Positions 36,926-47,912 of a stretch of 64,000 nucleotides of DNA are shown here, piece after piece. The stretch lies in the NCBI GenBank assembly GCA_039583875.1, contig CM077166.1, positions 82,768,564-82,832,563 on the forward strand. Direction: 5' to 3'. Below the pieces are notes generated by a model. The model worked only from the letters and a program-made list of their open reading frames with translations. It had not been told where the DNA came from and made no database searches. The translations under genes were made by a program, and so were the position numbers. Every line of letters begins with the position of its first letter. The first letter of the stretch is position 1. This DNA comes from Platanthera guangdongensis (taxonomy: Eukaryota; Streptophyta; Magnoliopsida; Asparagales; Orchidaceae).

Positions 36926-37448
36926 ACTAGGTTTAGGCGTCGAAGTCTACACTAGAGTGACATACAGTTCTGCCCCAGACCGAACTGCCGGGAACACCTG
37001 AAGGGCTGACATCAAAATCTTACCCGACCCCTTCATGCCCGCGAAAGTCACCTCATGACTAGCTCTCAACTGACCCACTAGCAACTTCGATCAACGTATG
37101 TCTGCTGCTCCGAGAGCCTGACCATGCTAAAGATCACGTTGAACTCTCCTAGCCGTAGAAACAACGCCTGCAAATCAAACTTTGACTCACAATCCATACC
37201 TAAACGCAACAGATTCTATCTGCGCGCATCGAGCACTACTAGTCAACAACACATCCATTAAGACTTTTGCCATCGGAAGATATATTCCGACACGTAATAC
37301 AATTCCTTTGGGCAAACGGAGACACAAAGCCCCCTTTAACGAACGGTGCTCCCGCCGGAAAAACGAAATTCAGAACAACGCTTAGCACAAGCGGTTTTAG
37401 GTTAACATGCACAAAGACTACAAGTGTCTAACGCTAAATGCTAAAATT

Positions 37449-38399
37449 TTAAACCTTACTTGTCACCACGTCTGCTTGCTTTCTGTCCTCTTGCTGACCA
37501 AGCTTGTACTCTTCAGACTTCCTTTCGGACTTTGCACGTCCACTCCAACACTCACGTGCAAAATGTCCCACTTTTCCGCAGATATAGCAAGCTCTTGGGA
37601 CTCGACTTGTAGTTGCTCCCGACGCACCAGAAGAAGGGGCTGAGTTCGAAGTCTTCAGCTTCTTATTCCAACTGCGGACATCGGACTTTGAACTTGGCCC
37701 TTTGAACTGTGGTTTCTTAGTACCAGAGTCCTCACCTGCTCCTGACATAGCTTCCTTAATCTTCTGAGCACCATCCCAACATTCTCGGGCAAAGTGTCCT
37801 TTCTTTCCACAAGTATGACAGTTGTAAGCAACCTTGCTAGTCGATGATCTAACCTTCTTCTTCAGCATTTTGCAAGATACACCCCTCATAGGAATTGCAG
37901 AGTTCGATATCCTACTCACTGGTATCTGGTGAATTTTTCCCATTTCCACTTCCAAAGATCTGGCCGACTCTACCAAGGCTCGGAATCCCATTAGTTTTGG
38001 TCCTAGAAGTGGAATTCGCAGTTCGTCACGTAGACCACTATAGAATCTATCGACTATAAACCTCTCGTTCTCCAACTCAAAGCATGGGTAGCGGCTTATC
38101 AAAAGGAATGTCTGCAAATACTCATCAACTGAGTGCGTACCCTGCACCAAGCACATATTCAACGGCTGACCTGATGGCCTCCTAAATGTCATTTGATTCA
38201 ACACACCACCCGACATTGAAGTCATCTCGGGGACAAGAGGTTGCACATTGCTTCCTTGCTGTGCACTAGTCATAGCGAGCACCACTTCAACGATCCTTCT
38301 TATGGTTTCTAACGAAAGAGGGGTCTCAAGCACTCCATTGGGTGCACTATAATCCTCAGAAACCAGATGTTCTGTCGGCTCTACGCCACTCCCGGTCAC
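37449..38399 (-). pseudogene. C copy 2 gag
   Basis: The 316-codon frame is nearly identical to copy 1 (for example an N for S near residue 21), with the same loss of the capsid core and the same two CCHC knuckles. It lies directly downstream, on the minus strand, of LTR 3, so this is the internal region nearest the 5' end of the whole insertion and the one most likely to be transcribed from its LTR. Confidence 0.85.
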
Positions 38400-38623
38400 C
38401 TATAGGTATACAAAACACCAATAAGTGACCAAACAAAATTGCAAAAAGCAATTATAGGAACGCGCAGGTTCCTCAACCACGAGTATTTTTCATTCCTAAG
38501 TGGACATTCATGGGTTCTTTCTAATGTTATAACGATGACGCACACATGTGCTCACCACCCCTTAAAAGAATTCGCCCACGAATTCATTTAAGCATGACCG
38601 TAACCAGAAGTCTGATACCAAAT

Positions 38624-40597
38624 TGTAACACCCCCATCTGTCGCATGGCATATAACAGAAGGTCCAGCTGGAACCCGACGCCATATACCACAGACAGTCG
38701 GAAGGGTTACCAAGTGAATAATCAAACCAACCAATTAAGACTACTCGTCCTAACCACAGAGCATTCTAGCGGAAGTTTTTAAAGTTGAAGAACCCAAACT
38801 TAAATCCATCAAATATGAATGTCCACATTTACAACTACAAGAACGAACCCCAAATACACTGAAACAGGTACATGGCCTTATGGCCTTACAAATGTTCATA
38901 AATATAACATGTCTTACATACATCGGCTCGCAGGCCGGCCACACATGAGAAATGTAAAAACAACCATTCTACGGCCTTCTAGGGCCAGCACAGCAACATG
39001 GTCTCCAGCCCGCTATTTGGCGCTCGGCTCCGCAGCACCTGCAAGCACATACCACCGCACGGTGGCAAATAAAGCAACGGTCAGCTAAAAGCCGACCAAA
39101 TTATAACGACCCCGCCCCTTACTCGGGACGGCGGTGCTCTTTCCCTGCAAAACATTAGCCCAACAATATATATATCGCAGTTATAATTCGCCACAGGTGT
39201 AGGCTCGCACGGCCAAACACCCCGTGCACTCAGGGCACATTCATGGTGAACCCTGACAAATCAGTGCATTCACCACCATCCCTAGGATGGCAACAACATG
39301 TGAGCATTTAGCCTTTCTGACCACCGTCTAAGGCTCCGACTATGCCAACGGCCAGTCCCCGTCTTCGGGTCTCTCGCACCGAACCACATAGCCTAGGTCC
39401 AATTCCACTTGCCCGTTGCTCACGCCGCATGTCCAATTTAAGGAACTTTGCGCGGGCCAAGCTTCTCTCGGATCCCAAATTTCCCAAAACAATCTCATAA
39501 CCCAGTTATAATCAAGGCCGGTTCCCAGACCGCCAAGTTAGCAGAACACGTTTCCGCTCAGTTTTCCGGGTGCGCCTTGAAGCTAACCTCCAAGGATCCC
39601 TGCTGCAATCTACCGCGTAGAAACCCGAAAAACCCAAAGCACGGAGTCTTCTCCGGCAAAACCATATCAAATGCAACATCACCGATCCAGACAAAACACG
39701 TCCGGGTAGGCTTCACACACAATGCCTATGCCCGTACTTACGATTCCGGGCTCTACATGCAACACAAGGGGGACTATTCCCGTCAACCCCAAGGAACACC
39801 ACGCACTCACCGCATACTCGCGGGAGCGGGATTCCCTATGCAGAAAGAAAGAGATTCAAGCGCTCGAGTTGAGAATCGTTACACTTGTAGTCCGTTTTGG
39901 CGCCATGGAAAAACTACGCGGTTAGAACTCTTCACAATGACCTTCCCTCCACGGATCCGCTCTCCGATTTCGAAACGGTGCTCCGATGCTCCGCCGGCGG
40001 CCGGAAACCTCCTTCTTCTTCCTCTCCTCTCTCACTTTGGAAGGGGAGAACTTTGGAGAGAAAAATGAGGGAATAACTCCCTATTCCCGGCCTTAACAGA
40101 GCAGGATCTCATCTGGGCCATTGGATCCTAATTAAAGAAAATGAACGGCTCGGATCTGCACAAAATTCCCCAGACCTGGGCCGCACACGGCTTGGCACAC
40201 GGCCGTGTTCAAGGCCGTGTGCCTCGATCCAGGCACGATCGTCGAACTGAGAAATGCACACGGGCCAAGACACGCCCGTGTCTGACCTGACACGCCCGTG
40301 TCGGGTTCCTCGACACGCCCGTGTTCGTGGGCGTGTCACGCATAACCGCCACGGCAACGGACACGACCCATCAGGACACGGGTAGGGACACGGGTTGGCA
40401 CACGCCCGTGTCGGATGACACGCCCGTGTCATCCGGCCGTGTTCCTGGCCGTGTCCTTCTCGGGTTGGAAACGGCCAAAAATCACCAGCCAGACACGGCC
40501 TTGGACACGCCCGTGTCCTAGGCCGTGTACCCCTACAGGCACCAAAAACTTTTTCTTTTTCCGCGACCGACTCGCACACAAAGTTCGGGGCGTTACA
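38624..40597 (-). repeat. C LTR 3 (5'-most on the minus strand), 1,974 bp
   Basis: It carries the same 12-bp unit as LTR 2 and a private 4-base expansion (actttttcttttt) near 40549. It ends cgttaca followed by the ggggg TSD. Confidence 0.93.
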
Positions 40598-40602
40598 GGG
40601 GG

Positions 40603-40775
40603 ACATGCCCGTGTCACACGGTACATGCCCGTGTGGTATGGCATGTTCTTCGTCAACCGACTTTCATCGACCACGCGACCAACTGCTCAACCTGAGCAGG
40701 ACACGCCCTGGGACATGCCCGTGACCCAGGCCGTGTCACCCAATCCTGAACCCAAATGGGATTTGGGGTGTTACA
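40603..40775 (-). repeat. Z left LTR, piece 4 of 4
   Basis: The piece matches the right Z LTR from about 44406 to its end. It ends gatttggggtgttaca, followed on the plus strand by atcctcccctcc, which on the minus strand is the Z polypurine tract (about 40777-40790). Confidence 0.93.
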
Positions 40776-41108
40776 ATCCTCCCCTCCTTCAAACAATTTT
40801 GTCCCAAAATTTGGCTCAACTACAGACATGCATCTAAGCACTCCTCATTGCACCATCAATAACCAAGCACCCGAATAAAATGAGCTGGGTGTCTCTCCGC
40901 AAGGCATCGCACAAAACAAACATCATATTCAGAACATCCATCCACAATTTCATCTCGCTATATATCCACACGGCATATACATGCACCATGATCGATCGAT
41001 CACCTTTCATCGTCCAACACGACATATACCATATATGTCCATGACTATCCGATGATTTAGAAACATCAGTAGTCATATCACCAAAGGATTATGGGTCACC
41101 TTCCAGTC
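40776..41108 (-). other. Z internal region downstream of gag, no pol
   Basis: The stretch holds the polypurine tract (about 40777-40790) and otherwise short frames without recognisable domains. No protease, RT or integrase remnant is visible. Confidence 0.7.
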
Positions 41109-42305
41109 TTACTTCCGCTCACCCGCATTATTTTGCATATATCGTTTCATAGCCTCTTGAAGTTCCAAATTAAACATGCGAGGCTGAACTTCACCAATTA
41201 AGCTTTGCGGCCCTTGTACTTCAAGATTATGCAGTCGAGGTTGCGTCTGGGATGCAGATGACTCGACCACTTCTTTACCCTTTTCTTCATAAGATGCAAC
41301 TGTCTTTTTCCCACACCTTGGAGCGTCACTCCAACAATTGTTGGCTAAATGTCCTTGCCTGCCACATCGAAAACATGTACGTGTCTCCACATATCCTTGT
41401 CCATACGTTTCTCCCGACGAAACAGTAGACGAAGTTGGTTCAGCAGGCCTGAACTTTTTCTTATCTCGTCTCCTAAACTCTGACTGTTCTGACTGTGGAA
41501 CTTTGAATTCTGGTTTCTCCACTGTCAGGCTCTTATTTTCGTGTACCCATTTTAAATCCTTCTCCAGCGCCCGTGCTACATCTACCAACGCTTGGAAGCC
41601 ATGGTTCACCGAACTGGGGAGTGCCAACCTTAACTCGTCACGCAGTCCCTCATAAAAATGATTGGTCTTTCGTGCTTCCTCAGCGAAGGTAGACTGCGCA
41701 TAACGCCCCAGTCTAGTAAACTCATGTAGGTAAGTATCAATATCACGCTCACCCTGCACCTGACGTAGAAACTCATTCTCCATGGTAATCCCCTACGACA
41801 CTAGCACATACTTAACCAGAAATAACTGTGAAAATTCTTCGATCAATATTTCTTCCAATCCTTGCCCGACCAAGTGATGTACTTCGACTTCGTCCCACCA
41901 AAGCCGTGCATCGCCTTCCAACAGAAACGTGGTTAAAGTCACCTTCTTTGCCTCCACAGTTCGGATTGCTACCAAGATTCGTTTTACTCGTGCAAGCCAA
42001 TCTTCCACTTGCGTTAGGGAACCCATTCCACCAAACGTAGGTGGATGAAATTCCATAAACCGCATCAACTGTTCGTCCGCCCCTTGCTCTTCTACCACAG
42101 CTTCAGCGCGCTCTTTCCTTGCACCAGGACATACTGCTACCCCTGCAGGCCTTGCCTGCCCAGTAGGTTGTGCCTGTAACACTACAAGAACCGTCTCAGT
42201 CACCACACGAATGGTCTCCGCCGAGGGAGGTGTAGGCGCTTCAACTGGTGCCGCACTCTCATCGGACTGCTGGGGCACAGACTGTCCCGCACCACTCCTT
42301 GTCAC
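41109..42305 (-). pseudogene. Z gag, single in-frame stop
   Basis: From MTRSGAGQSVPQQSDESAAP a frame of about 398 codons runs through the capsid (FHPPTFGGMGSLTQVEDWLA, TFLLEGDARLWWDEVE, then QVQGERDIDTYLHEFTRLGR and LRDELRLALPSSVNHGF) to one CCHC knuckle (CFRCGRQGHLANNC) and a tail rich in Gln/Glu. It is interrupted only by one TAG at 41793-41795, about four codons before MENEFLRQ, with no frame change. Gag builds the particle and binds RNA. No pol follows: 330 bp after the stop lies the polypurine tract. One stop in an element whose LTRs differ by about 7% is fewer than expected for a long-dead gene. Confidence 0.87.
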
Positions 42306-42453
42306 CTATCAATGTACAAAACATCATTAGCATCCCTTGCCTCAATGAAAATATATATTGACTATATGGTGACGCTCCTCTCGCACATGTATAACATTCC
42401 TAGTGGACATTCTTGAGTTCACTTATGTTCTCCCTCCCATAAATCTCAAACCT

Positions 42454-42466
42454 GGCTCTAATACCA
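42454..42466 (-). other. Z primer-binding site
   Basis: The minus strand reads TGGTATTAGAGCC, one mismatch from the plant initiator-Met primer site, three bases from the LTR edge. Confidence 0.85.
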
Positions 42467-42469
42467 CTT

Positions 42470-44593
42470 TGTAACGCCTCCTTCCGTCACATGGAATATA
42501 ACGGTGGGTCCGTCCGGGGCCCCACACCATATTTCACAGACAAATGGCAGAATTACGTGTGGAAATCAAAATCTCATTCAACTCGTATCCTAACTCAAAG
42601 CATTCTAGCGTAGCAGTTTAAGTTATATGAACTCATCTCATTGAATGTCCACTAAATATATAAACTCCACATTTATATAATAGGAATGTATATAACACAC
42701 ACACCCATGGCCTTAAGGCCTTACAAGTTTCTCTTTACAAAATATACAATTTCATACATCGGCACGCAGGCCGACCACACACGAAATCCAAACATTCTTC
42801 GCACGGCCTTCGAGGGACTTCAGCAGCAAACCTTCATTCTGCTCATTTCAATTCACTCATCAGCACCTGCAATTAGACATCTAGCCCAGGAGTGGGAAAT
42901 AAAGCAACGGTCAGCGTTAGCTGACCAATTATAACGACCCTACCCCTTACCCGGGGCAGGGTTCCTTCCCTGTATACATTGTAAATAATATCTAGCAGTC
43001 ACAACAAGTGCACTTAGGCACAACAATATCACAAACGCCGGTCACAACCAGACGCTCGGTGTACTTAGGGCACCTTACGGTGTACCGGACTCCGTGGCAA
43101 CACCACCGATCAGAGAATTATTAACTTGTTGGTTGGCTGGTCCTAGTCACCCTAACCAGCAAACAAGGAGCATTCCGCCTAAACCACTCAGAGGTGATAA
43201 TCTCACGGCAAACTTGAGCATTAATAGATCGACCCACAAATATGGTGCAACAAGTAGGGTCTACCTCGTGTCCTCCCAACCATTGCCACCAATCGACCTC
43301 CCAAAACAATCAGGGGTAGGTCAGCCTTTCCCGTGCTCAAACCGTCTATAGCGCACCACTAAACACGGGTCGGCCTTCCCTCCTGATTGGCCGCAGCTTT
43401 TCTCTCTCCCAGAGCAATTAGCGCTCATAGACCTCACACCACAAGGAGATTACGCAAAGCATCGAAACACATCATCAATACATCCATACACACAAGCCTA
43501 TATGCACAAATCGCACGCATACAAAAATACACGAAGTCTTCTCCGGTTTATGCATGATCATCACCAATCCAGAATAACCATCCAGATGGGCTTCACATAC
43601 CATGCCTATGCCGTACTCCACACTTCTAGCTCTAGATGCAGACTCAACTTGGAATCACTTTCGATGTCCACCTCTTGGTGCAGGATTCCATTCATATGCA
43701 TAAAGAAAGGACTTTGATGTCCAAGAAGGAGATCGTTACCCTTGAAGATCGCTTTGGAGCCATGAACTAGCCAGACGGAAATCACCGTCTCGGTGTTGCT
43801 TCCATGAACCCAAGCTCGAATTGTGAATCTGCACTCCACAGCTCCTCCAGCAGCTGTCTTTCTCCTTCCTTCCTCCTTCCCTTTCTCCCTCTTTCTTTCT
43901 CTCTCTAACTTTGAGAAGAAGGAAAATGAATGGAAGAGAAGGCTTCCAATCTCTTATATCAGCCAGGAAGGACCTGGACCATTGGATCTAGGATAAAGGA
44001 GACGAACGACCCTTATTTTCCCAAAAAAAGCTGAACATGGCCTGACACGCCCGTGTCACATTCCGTGTCCCTTAAGCTGCACACAACCGACTCAAATCCA
44101 ACCAGTACACGGCCATATGACACGCCCGTGTCATAGCTTACACGCCTGTGTCATGGCCGACATGCTCGTGTCGGGCAGCCGTGTACTTCACACAGCACAT
44201 TATCAACTCTCCAGAGCGAGACAAGGCCATGGGACATGCCCGTATCCCAGGGCGTGTACCATAGGACACACCTGTGTCCTCAAGCACACAAACTCTTCGG
44301 GCTATATCCCGCAAAGGACACGCCCTGTGACACGTCGGTGTCACAACCCGTGTACCTCGTTGCTTGTCGCTTGACGGTTGTCGAGCGCAGTTCGTCGACC
44401 AGAGGGGGACACACCCTCTGACACGCCAGTATCACACGGTACATGTCCGTGTGGCATGGCGTGTTCTTCGTCAATCGACTTTCGTCAACCACATGACCAA
44501 CTGCTCAACCCGAGCAGGACACGTGCTGTGACACGCCCGTGTCCCAGGCCGTGTCACCCCATCCTGAACTCAAATGGGATTTGGGGTGTTACA
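42470..44593 (-). repeat. Z right (5') LTR, 2,124 bp, uninterrupted
   Basis: The LTR runs tgtaacgcctccttccgt to ggggtgttaca. Bases 44040-44570 carry the acacgcccgtgtc array. It serves as the intact reference for the split left LTR and is followed by the agaag TSD (44594-44598). Confidence 0.94.
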
Positions 44594-44636
44594 AGAAGAC
44601 TCAAAGACTTAGAAGAAAATCAAGTTCAGAAAATGA

Positions 44637-45000
44637 GTTCGACGTTCGTCGAACTCAGCTGGATGAAAGTCGTGCTCCGCTCGACGAACTCAGAGTCAAA
44701 TCTCTGAGTTCAGCTCAACGATATTTGAGCTCAGGTCGACGAATTCAGGAAGTTTAACTTCAACACATTAAGTCCAGAATACTTTCTCTGAACTCTAGTC
44801 GACGAAGTTATATTATCAGCTCGACGAACTTGGAGCACAGAATTGGGATGTTCTTCACAGAAAGCAGTTAGCTGAACTCAGGTCGACGAACTTGGTACTC
44901 TGGTCGATGAACAAACTTTCTCAGGTCGACGAACATGATTTCTTAGCTCGACGATCTTTGATCTCAGTTCGACAAAATCTGTTCTCTAGTCGACGATTTA
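44637..45000. repeat. TCGACGAA motif array in W 5' LTR
   Basis: Copies of ggtcgacgaa, gctcgacgaact and ttcgtcgaactcag recur every 20-40 bases. The counterpart is at about 62340-62735 in the 3' LTR. Confidence 0.88.
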
Positions 45001-45274
45001 TGTGCAGTTCCAGGCGTAGAAATTTCCCTCAATTTTTGTCCTTATTCCGTATTATCTAGCAATATTTTCTTGAGTAATTAATGCATATATTCTTTGAATA
45101 TGGCAGTTAGTGGCAGCATTGATTATGGTCTTCATCAAGTTAATTACTTGCTCTTTTTAATGGGACAGTTGGGGAAACTCATTAATGAAATTATTCTGCA
45201 ACAATATTTCATTCTCCAGGCAATCAGCATTCAATGCAATGGAATTTGAAAATTCAACGAAGAAATCGACTGAA

Positions 45275-45284
45275 TATATAAAAG
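45275..45284 (+). promoter_or_regulatory. W 5' LTR candidate TATA box
   Basis: TATATAAAAG follows the motif array by about 275 bases. The 3' LTR has a related ATATAAAAG at 63003. It is the probable core promoter by composition and conservation. Confidence 0.55.
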
Positions 45285-46050
45285 AGTCTTTTTTACAGTT
45301 TGGATAGACACAACACAAGGAACACAGAGACAGAAAAGATCCACAGCAAAAACATTCTGAACCTTCTCTGTACAGAAAATAGTTTGTTTTCTCCTTGACA
45401 TTATTGAATAAGAAGAAGAACAATAAATACAGATCAAGAGTCCTATTCTACTTCCACTCCAGGATTCTTCAAGGACAACAAACCTCTATCATTCAGAAGT
45501 TCCTGGAACATTTTCTAGTCAAGCCTGAAGACTGAAGACCTACACCCTGTGCAAGACTCCAAGTGATATTGAAAGGAGTTCTTGACAACATAAAATCCAC
45601 TTGTCTTCTTTGTTGAATACAAAAGGAGAAGACACCATCAATCTCCCCCCTCTGTATAAAGGGTTTATTAGCTCCCTTCAAAAGTTTATTTTGGTTTTTG
45701 AGCACCGATCAAAAGCTCATTGGTGGTAATCACTTGATCAAAACCTACTAGGGGATTCCTACCAGGGTGGTAAAAGAGTTGATGTACCCAGGTTAGGGAA
45801 CCACTATAAAACTTCTTGTGTTGTCTGGTTGCCCTTTTTCTTATTGTTCTTGTTGTGGCTGTGATAGGGTAGTTGTGTTGTGATATATCTTTATGCTGTG
45901 TTAGATAAATTTAGCTTAGATTACCTCTTTTCTGTTAATCTTGGTATCTCTTATTTGCATTACTCTGATATTATTTTAAATAGCAAAAAGATTTATAGAT
46001 TACTCTATTCACCCCCCTCTATAGTAAATCAGGTCTAACCCCATCTTTCA

Positions 46051-46064
46051 ATTGGTATCAGAGT
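46051..46064 (+). other. W primer-binding site
   Basis: attggtatcagagt abuts the LTR end and matches the initiator-Met primer site. Confidence 0.85.
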
Positions 46065-46145
46065 AGTTTCCATTGTTTGTACAAACTAACCCTTGAACCA
46101 AAAATCCTGTGTTAGATCTGAACTTAGGTTTATTTAGTTCACATC

Positions 46146-46282
46146 ATGACACAAAATAAGGATTATGCAAGCACCAGACCTCCAGTCTGCAATTTGAATA
46201 GAATTGCAATCTGGAAAGCAAGAATAAAGCTTTACATAAATTCTATTAATGAGGATATTTTCAATTTAATTTTGACAGGTCC
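46146..46282 (+). pseudogene. W gag, N-terminal part (split by V)
   Basis: The frame starts MTQNKDYASTRPPVCNLNRI and carries the N-terminal copia Gag region with W-K-A-R at about residues 22-25. After about 45 codons it runs into V; any longer open frame continuing to 46757 is a chimera with the LTR of V. Excising V and one ggtcc returns to the gag sequence at 53772. Confidence 0.85.
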
Positions 46283-47912
46283 TGTTAAATTTTCTCAACG
46301 TGGTCAGCAAGATAGCCCAAACACCAAATTAATATCTTCGGAACTACCCAGTTCGCACGCTGAACCTGCGGAAAGCCCAAGGACTAGAGGTTGCACCCAA
46401 CAACACAATGGAAGCACAAGAAGGTCTTATTATGCATTCACTTCTTTACAATCCGAGGCATACATAGCGAGACATGATTTCGCTAGTATTACAGCTGTAA
46501 ACAGAAAGAACCAAAAAACAAGCCGGGCGGACAGCACTCCAGTCCGCCGAGACCGCGAGGTCGCCGAGACCGCCGAGACCGCTGAGCTCGCCCAAGCTAT
46601 GCTGCAATCCGCCGAATACCACGGAGTTCGCCAAAGACGCGAGGCCGCGCGGACAGACCGTTATTTGCCTCCTGCTGAACCCGAACTGAGGAACTCCCCT
46701 ACCCGCCTGAAACCGGCGGACAGGTTATTGAAGCTGACAAAGTTGAAACAGAACTGACAAGCTGCAGAGCGACCTCCTGCTGAGTCCGCAGAGACCGCAC
46801 ACTTCCAAGCACTTGACCGAAGTCACAGCCAAACTCCTGGCTCCTTGAAGTTATCCGCGCGACCTGCACACAGCAAGCCGTCAGCCTGAAACAATCCGCG
46901 CAGACTGGCAAACACAGACCGCAGCACTTCGCACACCCCAACTTACTGTTCACTCAAGTTACTTAGGTTACTGTAGATGTGCTAGGGGGGTCCTATTTAT
47001 AGGCAAGGTGAGGAGTGTGGTCACCGCCCAAGAGATAGCGACACCACCCTCAGTCCGCGCGAATACAACCACCGTCCGCTGAGTCCGCACGGACTTAGCC
47101 GGATACCAAGGAAACCGCCAGGAGCAAGGCAACCATTGACGAACCCTCTCCAGTCTGCCCAAGCTAAGCGGACAAGGCACTAGCCCGCAAAGCTCCAACT
47201 GCTTCAGGACAGCAAACCCCCTTCAATGGCTGTTCGCACCAACCCGAGGCAGTCCGCAAGACTCACACCTCAATCCGCTACAAGACCACGACCAAAGGCA
47301 AACAGCAACAGTCCGCCCGGTCACAGCGGACTTGGCGGATACGGCGGACACCATGAACTTGGCACAATGTGTGACCAAGTCCAAAACCATCAAGGGCCAG
47401 TGCGAGCATGGCGGACAAAAAGTCCCGTCCGCCAAACACCCTAGCACAGACCGCAATCAGTCCGCGAGCTCCTCGTATTTGTCCAACACAGCAGCTTCCT
47501 CCCGGACTCCAAACACCAGTCCGCCAACCGGTCTCCACAGCAAGACCTGCTGTAACACCTGAGCTCGACAAGGCCTCAGCCAAGCTCAAGGCCCAGTCCG
47601 CAATAGCCCAAACCGCGGACACACCAGTCCGCAAGGCTTCCCGCGAACTCGAACCAACCCGCCAACAGTGCAAGCTTGCACCCGCGACCACTGAGCAAAG
47701 CACCAGTCCGCAAGCCTCTCTATCCACAGATACCAGGCCGCACCAAACCGCGGACTCCATGCAATAACCCGCTCAGAACACAGCCGGCTTCCACCAGACT
47801 TTTCACCAGGCCGCAAACCTCAGTCCGCCCAGTCCACCCAGTCCGCCACGGCTGTCCGCCACAGGCCGCGCGGCCTGTCCCGTCACCCACTTCCACTTCA
47901 CAAATTTCAACA
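46283..47912 (-). repeat. V 3' LTR (left on the plus strand)
   Basis: The LTR runs tgttaaattttctcaacg to acaaatttcaaca. It is rich in agtccgc, gcggact and ccgcgcgg motifs (about 46510-47880) that keep frames open on both strands. No gene other than the end of the Gag-Pol frame reaches in. Confidence 0.94.
46992..47001 (-). promoter_or_regulatory. V LTR candidate TATA box
   Basis: The minus strand reads TATAAATAGG, a strong plant TATA match. The identical box in the 5' LTR is at 52846-52855, the copy that would drive V. Confidence 0.6.

Larger units (their letters stand above)
25383..40597 (-). mobile_element. Element C: tandem array LTR-internal-LTR-internal-LTR (chromovirus)
   Basis: A single ggggg TSD (25378-25382 and 40598-40602) brackets 15,215 bp containing three LTRs (25383-27340, 31997-33966, 38624-40597) and two internal regions (27341-31996 and 33967-38623, 4,656 and 4,657 bp). 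By eye the internals differ at about 23 positions and the LTRs by about 1%. Each internal region encodes gag, a decayed protease, RT, and RNase H-integrase-chromodomain on the minus strand. One TSD pair around three LTRs means this is one insertion later enlarged, most simply by unequal recombination between LTRs. Pol is close to that of A. Confidence 0.92.
3906..44593 (-). mobile_element. Element Z: gag-only gypsy-like LTR element (TR-GAG type)
   Basis: Z spans 40,688 bp but is 5,944 bp once A, B and C are removed: a 2,126-bp LTR, 1,694 bp of internal sequence and a 2,124-bp LTR. The internal part, read on the minus strand, has a primer site (42466-42454), one gag frame (42305-41109), a short untranslated stretch and a polypurine tract beside 40776. 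There is no protease, RT, RNase H or integrase, and no room for them. This matches the published non-autonomous class called TR-GAG. The left LTR is broken into four pieces by A, B and C, and concatenating the pieces reproduces the right LTR. It presumably used polymerase from a related chromovirus; that is inference. Confidence 0.85.
44599..46050 (+). repeat. W 5' LTR, part b
   Basis: The LTR resumes after the second agaag and matches 62311-63802. It includes the TCGACGAA array at about 44637-45000 and a TATA box at 45275, and ends ccccatctttca. Confidence 0.93.

Noticed and set aside
45157..45705. Minus-strand frames of 68-88 codons in the W 5' LTR
   Set aside because: They are antisense to W within the LTR, with no motif and no equivalent length in the 3' LTR.
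46146..46757. 203-codon frame starting in W gag
   Set aside because: It is a chimera: 45 codons of W gag followed by the LTR of V read by chance.
47278..47816. Long frames on both strands in the V LTRs (also 53132-53834)
   Set aside because: They are motif-rich LTR sequence with frames open both ways, without domain resemblance; V is transcribed across this region as LTR.
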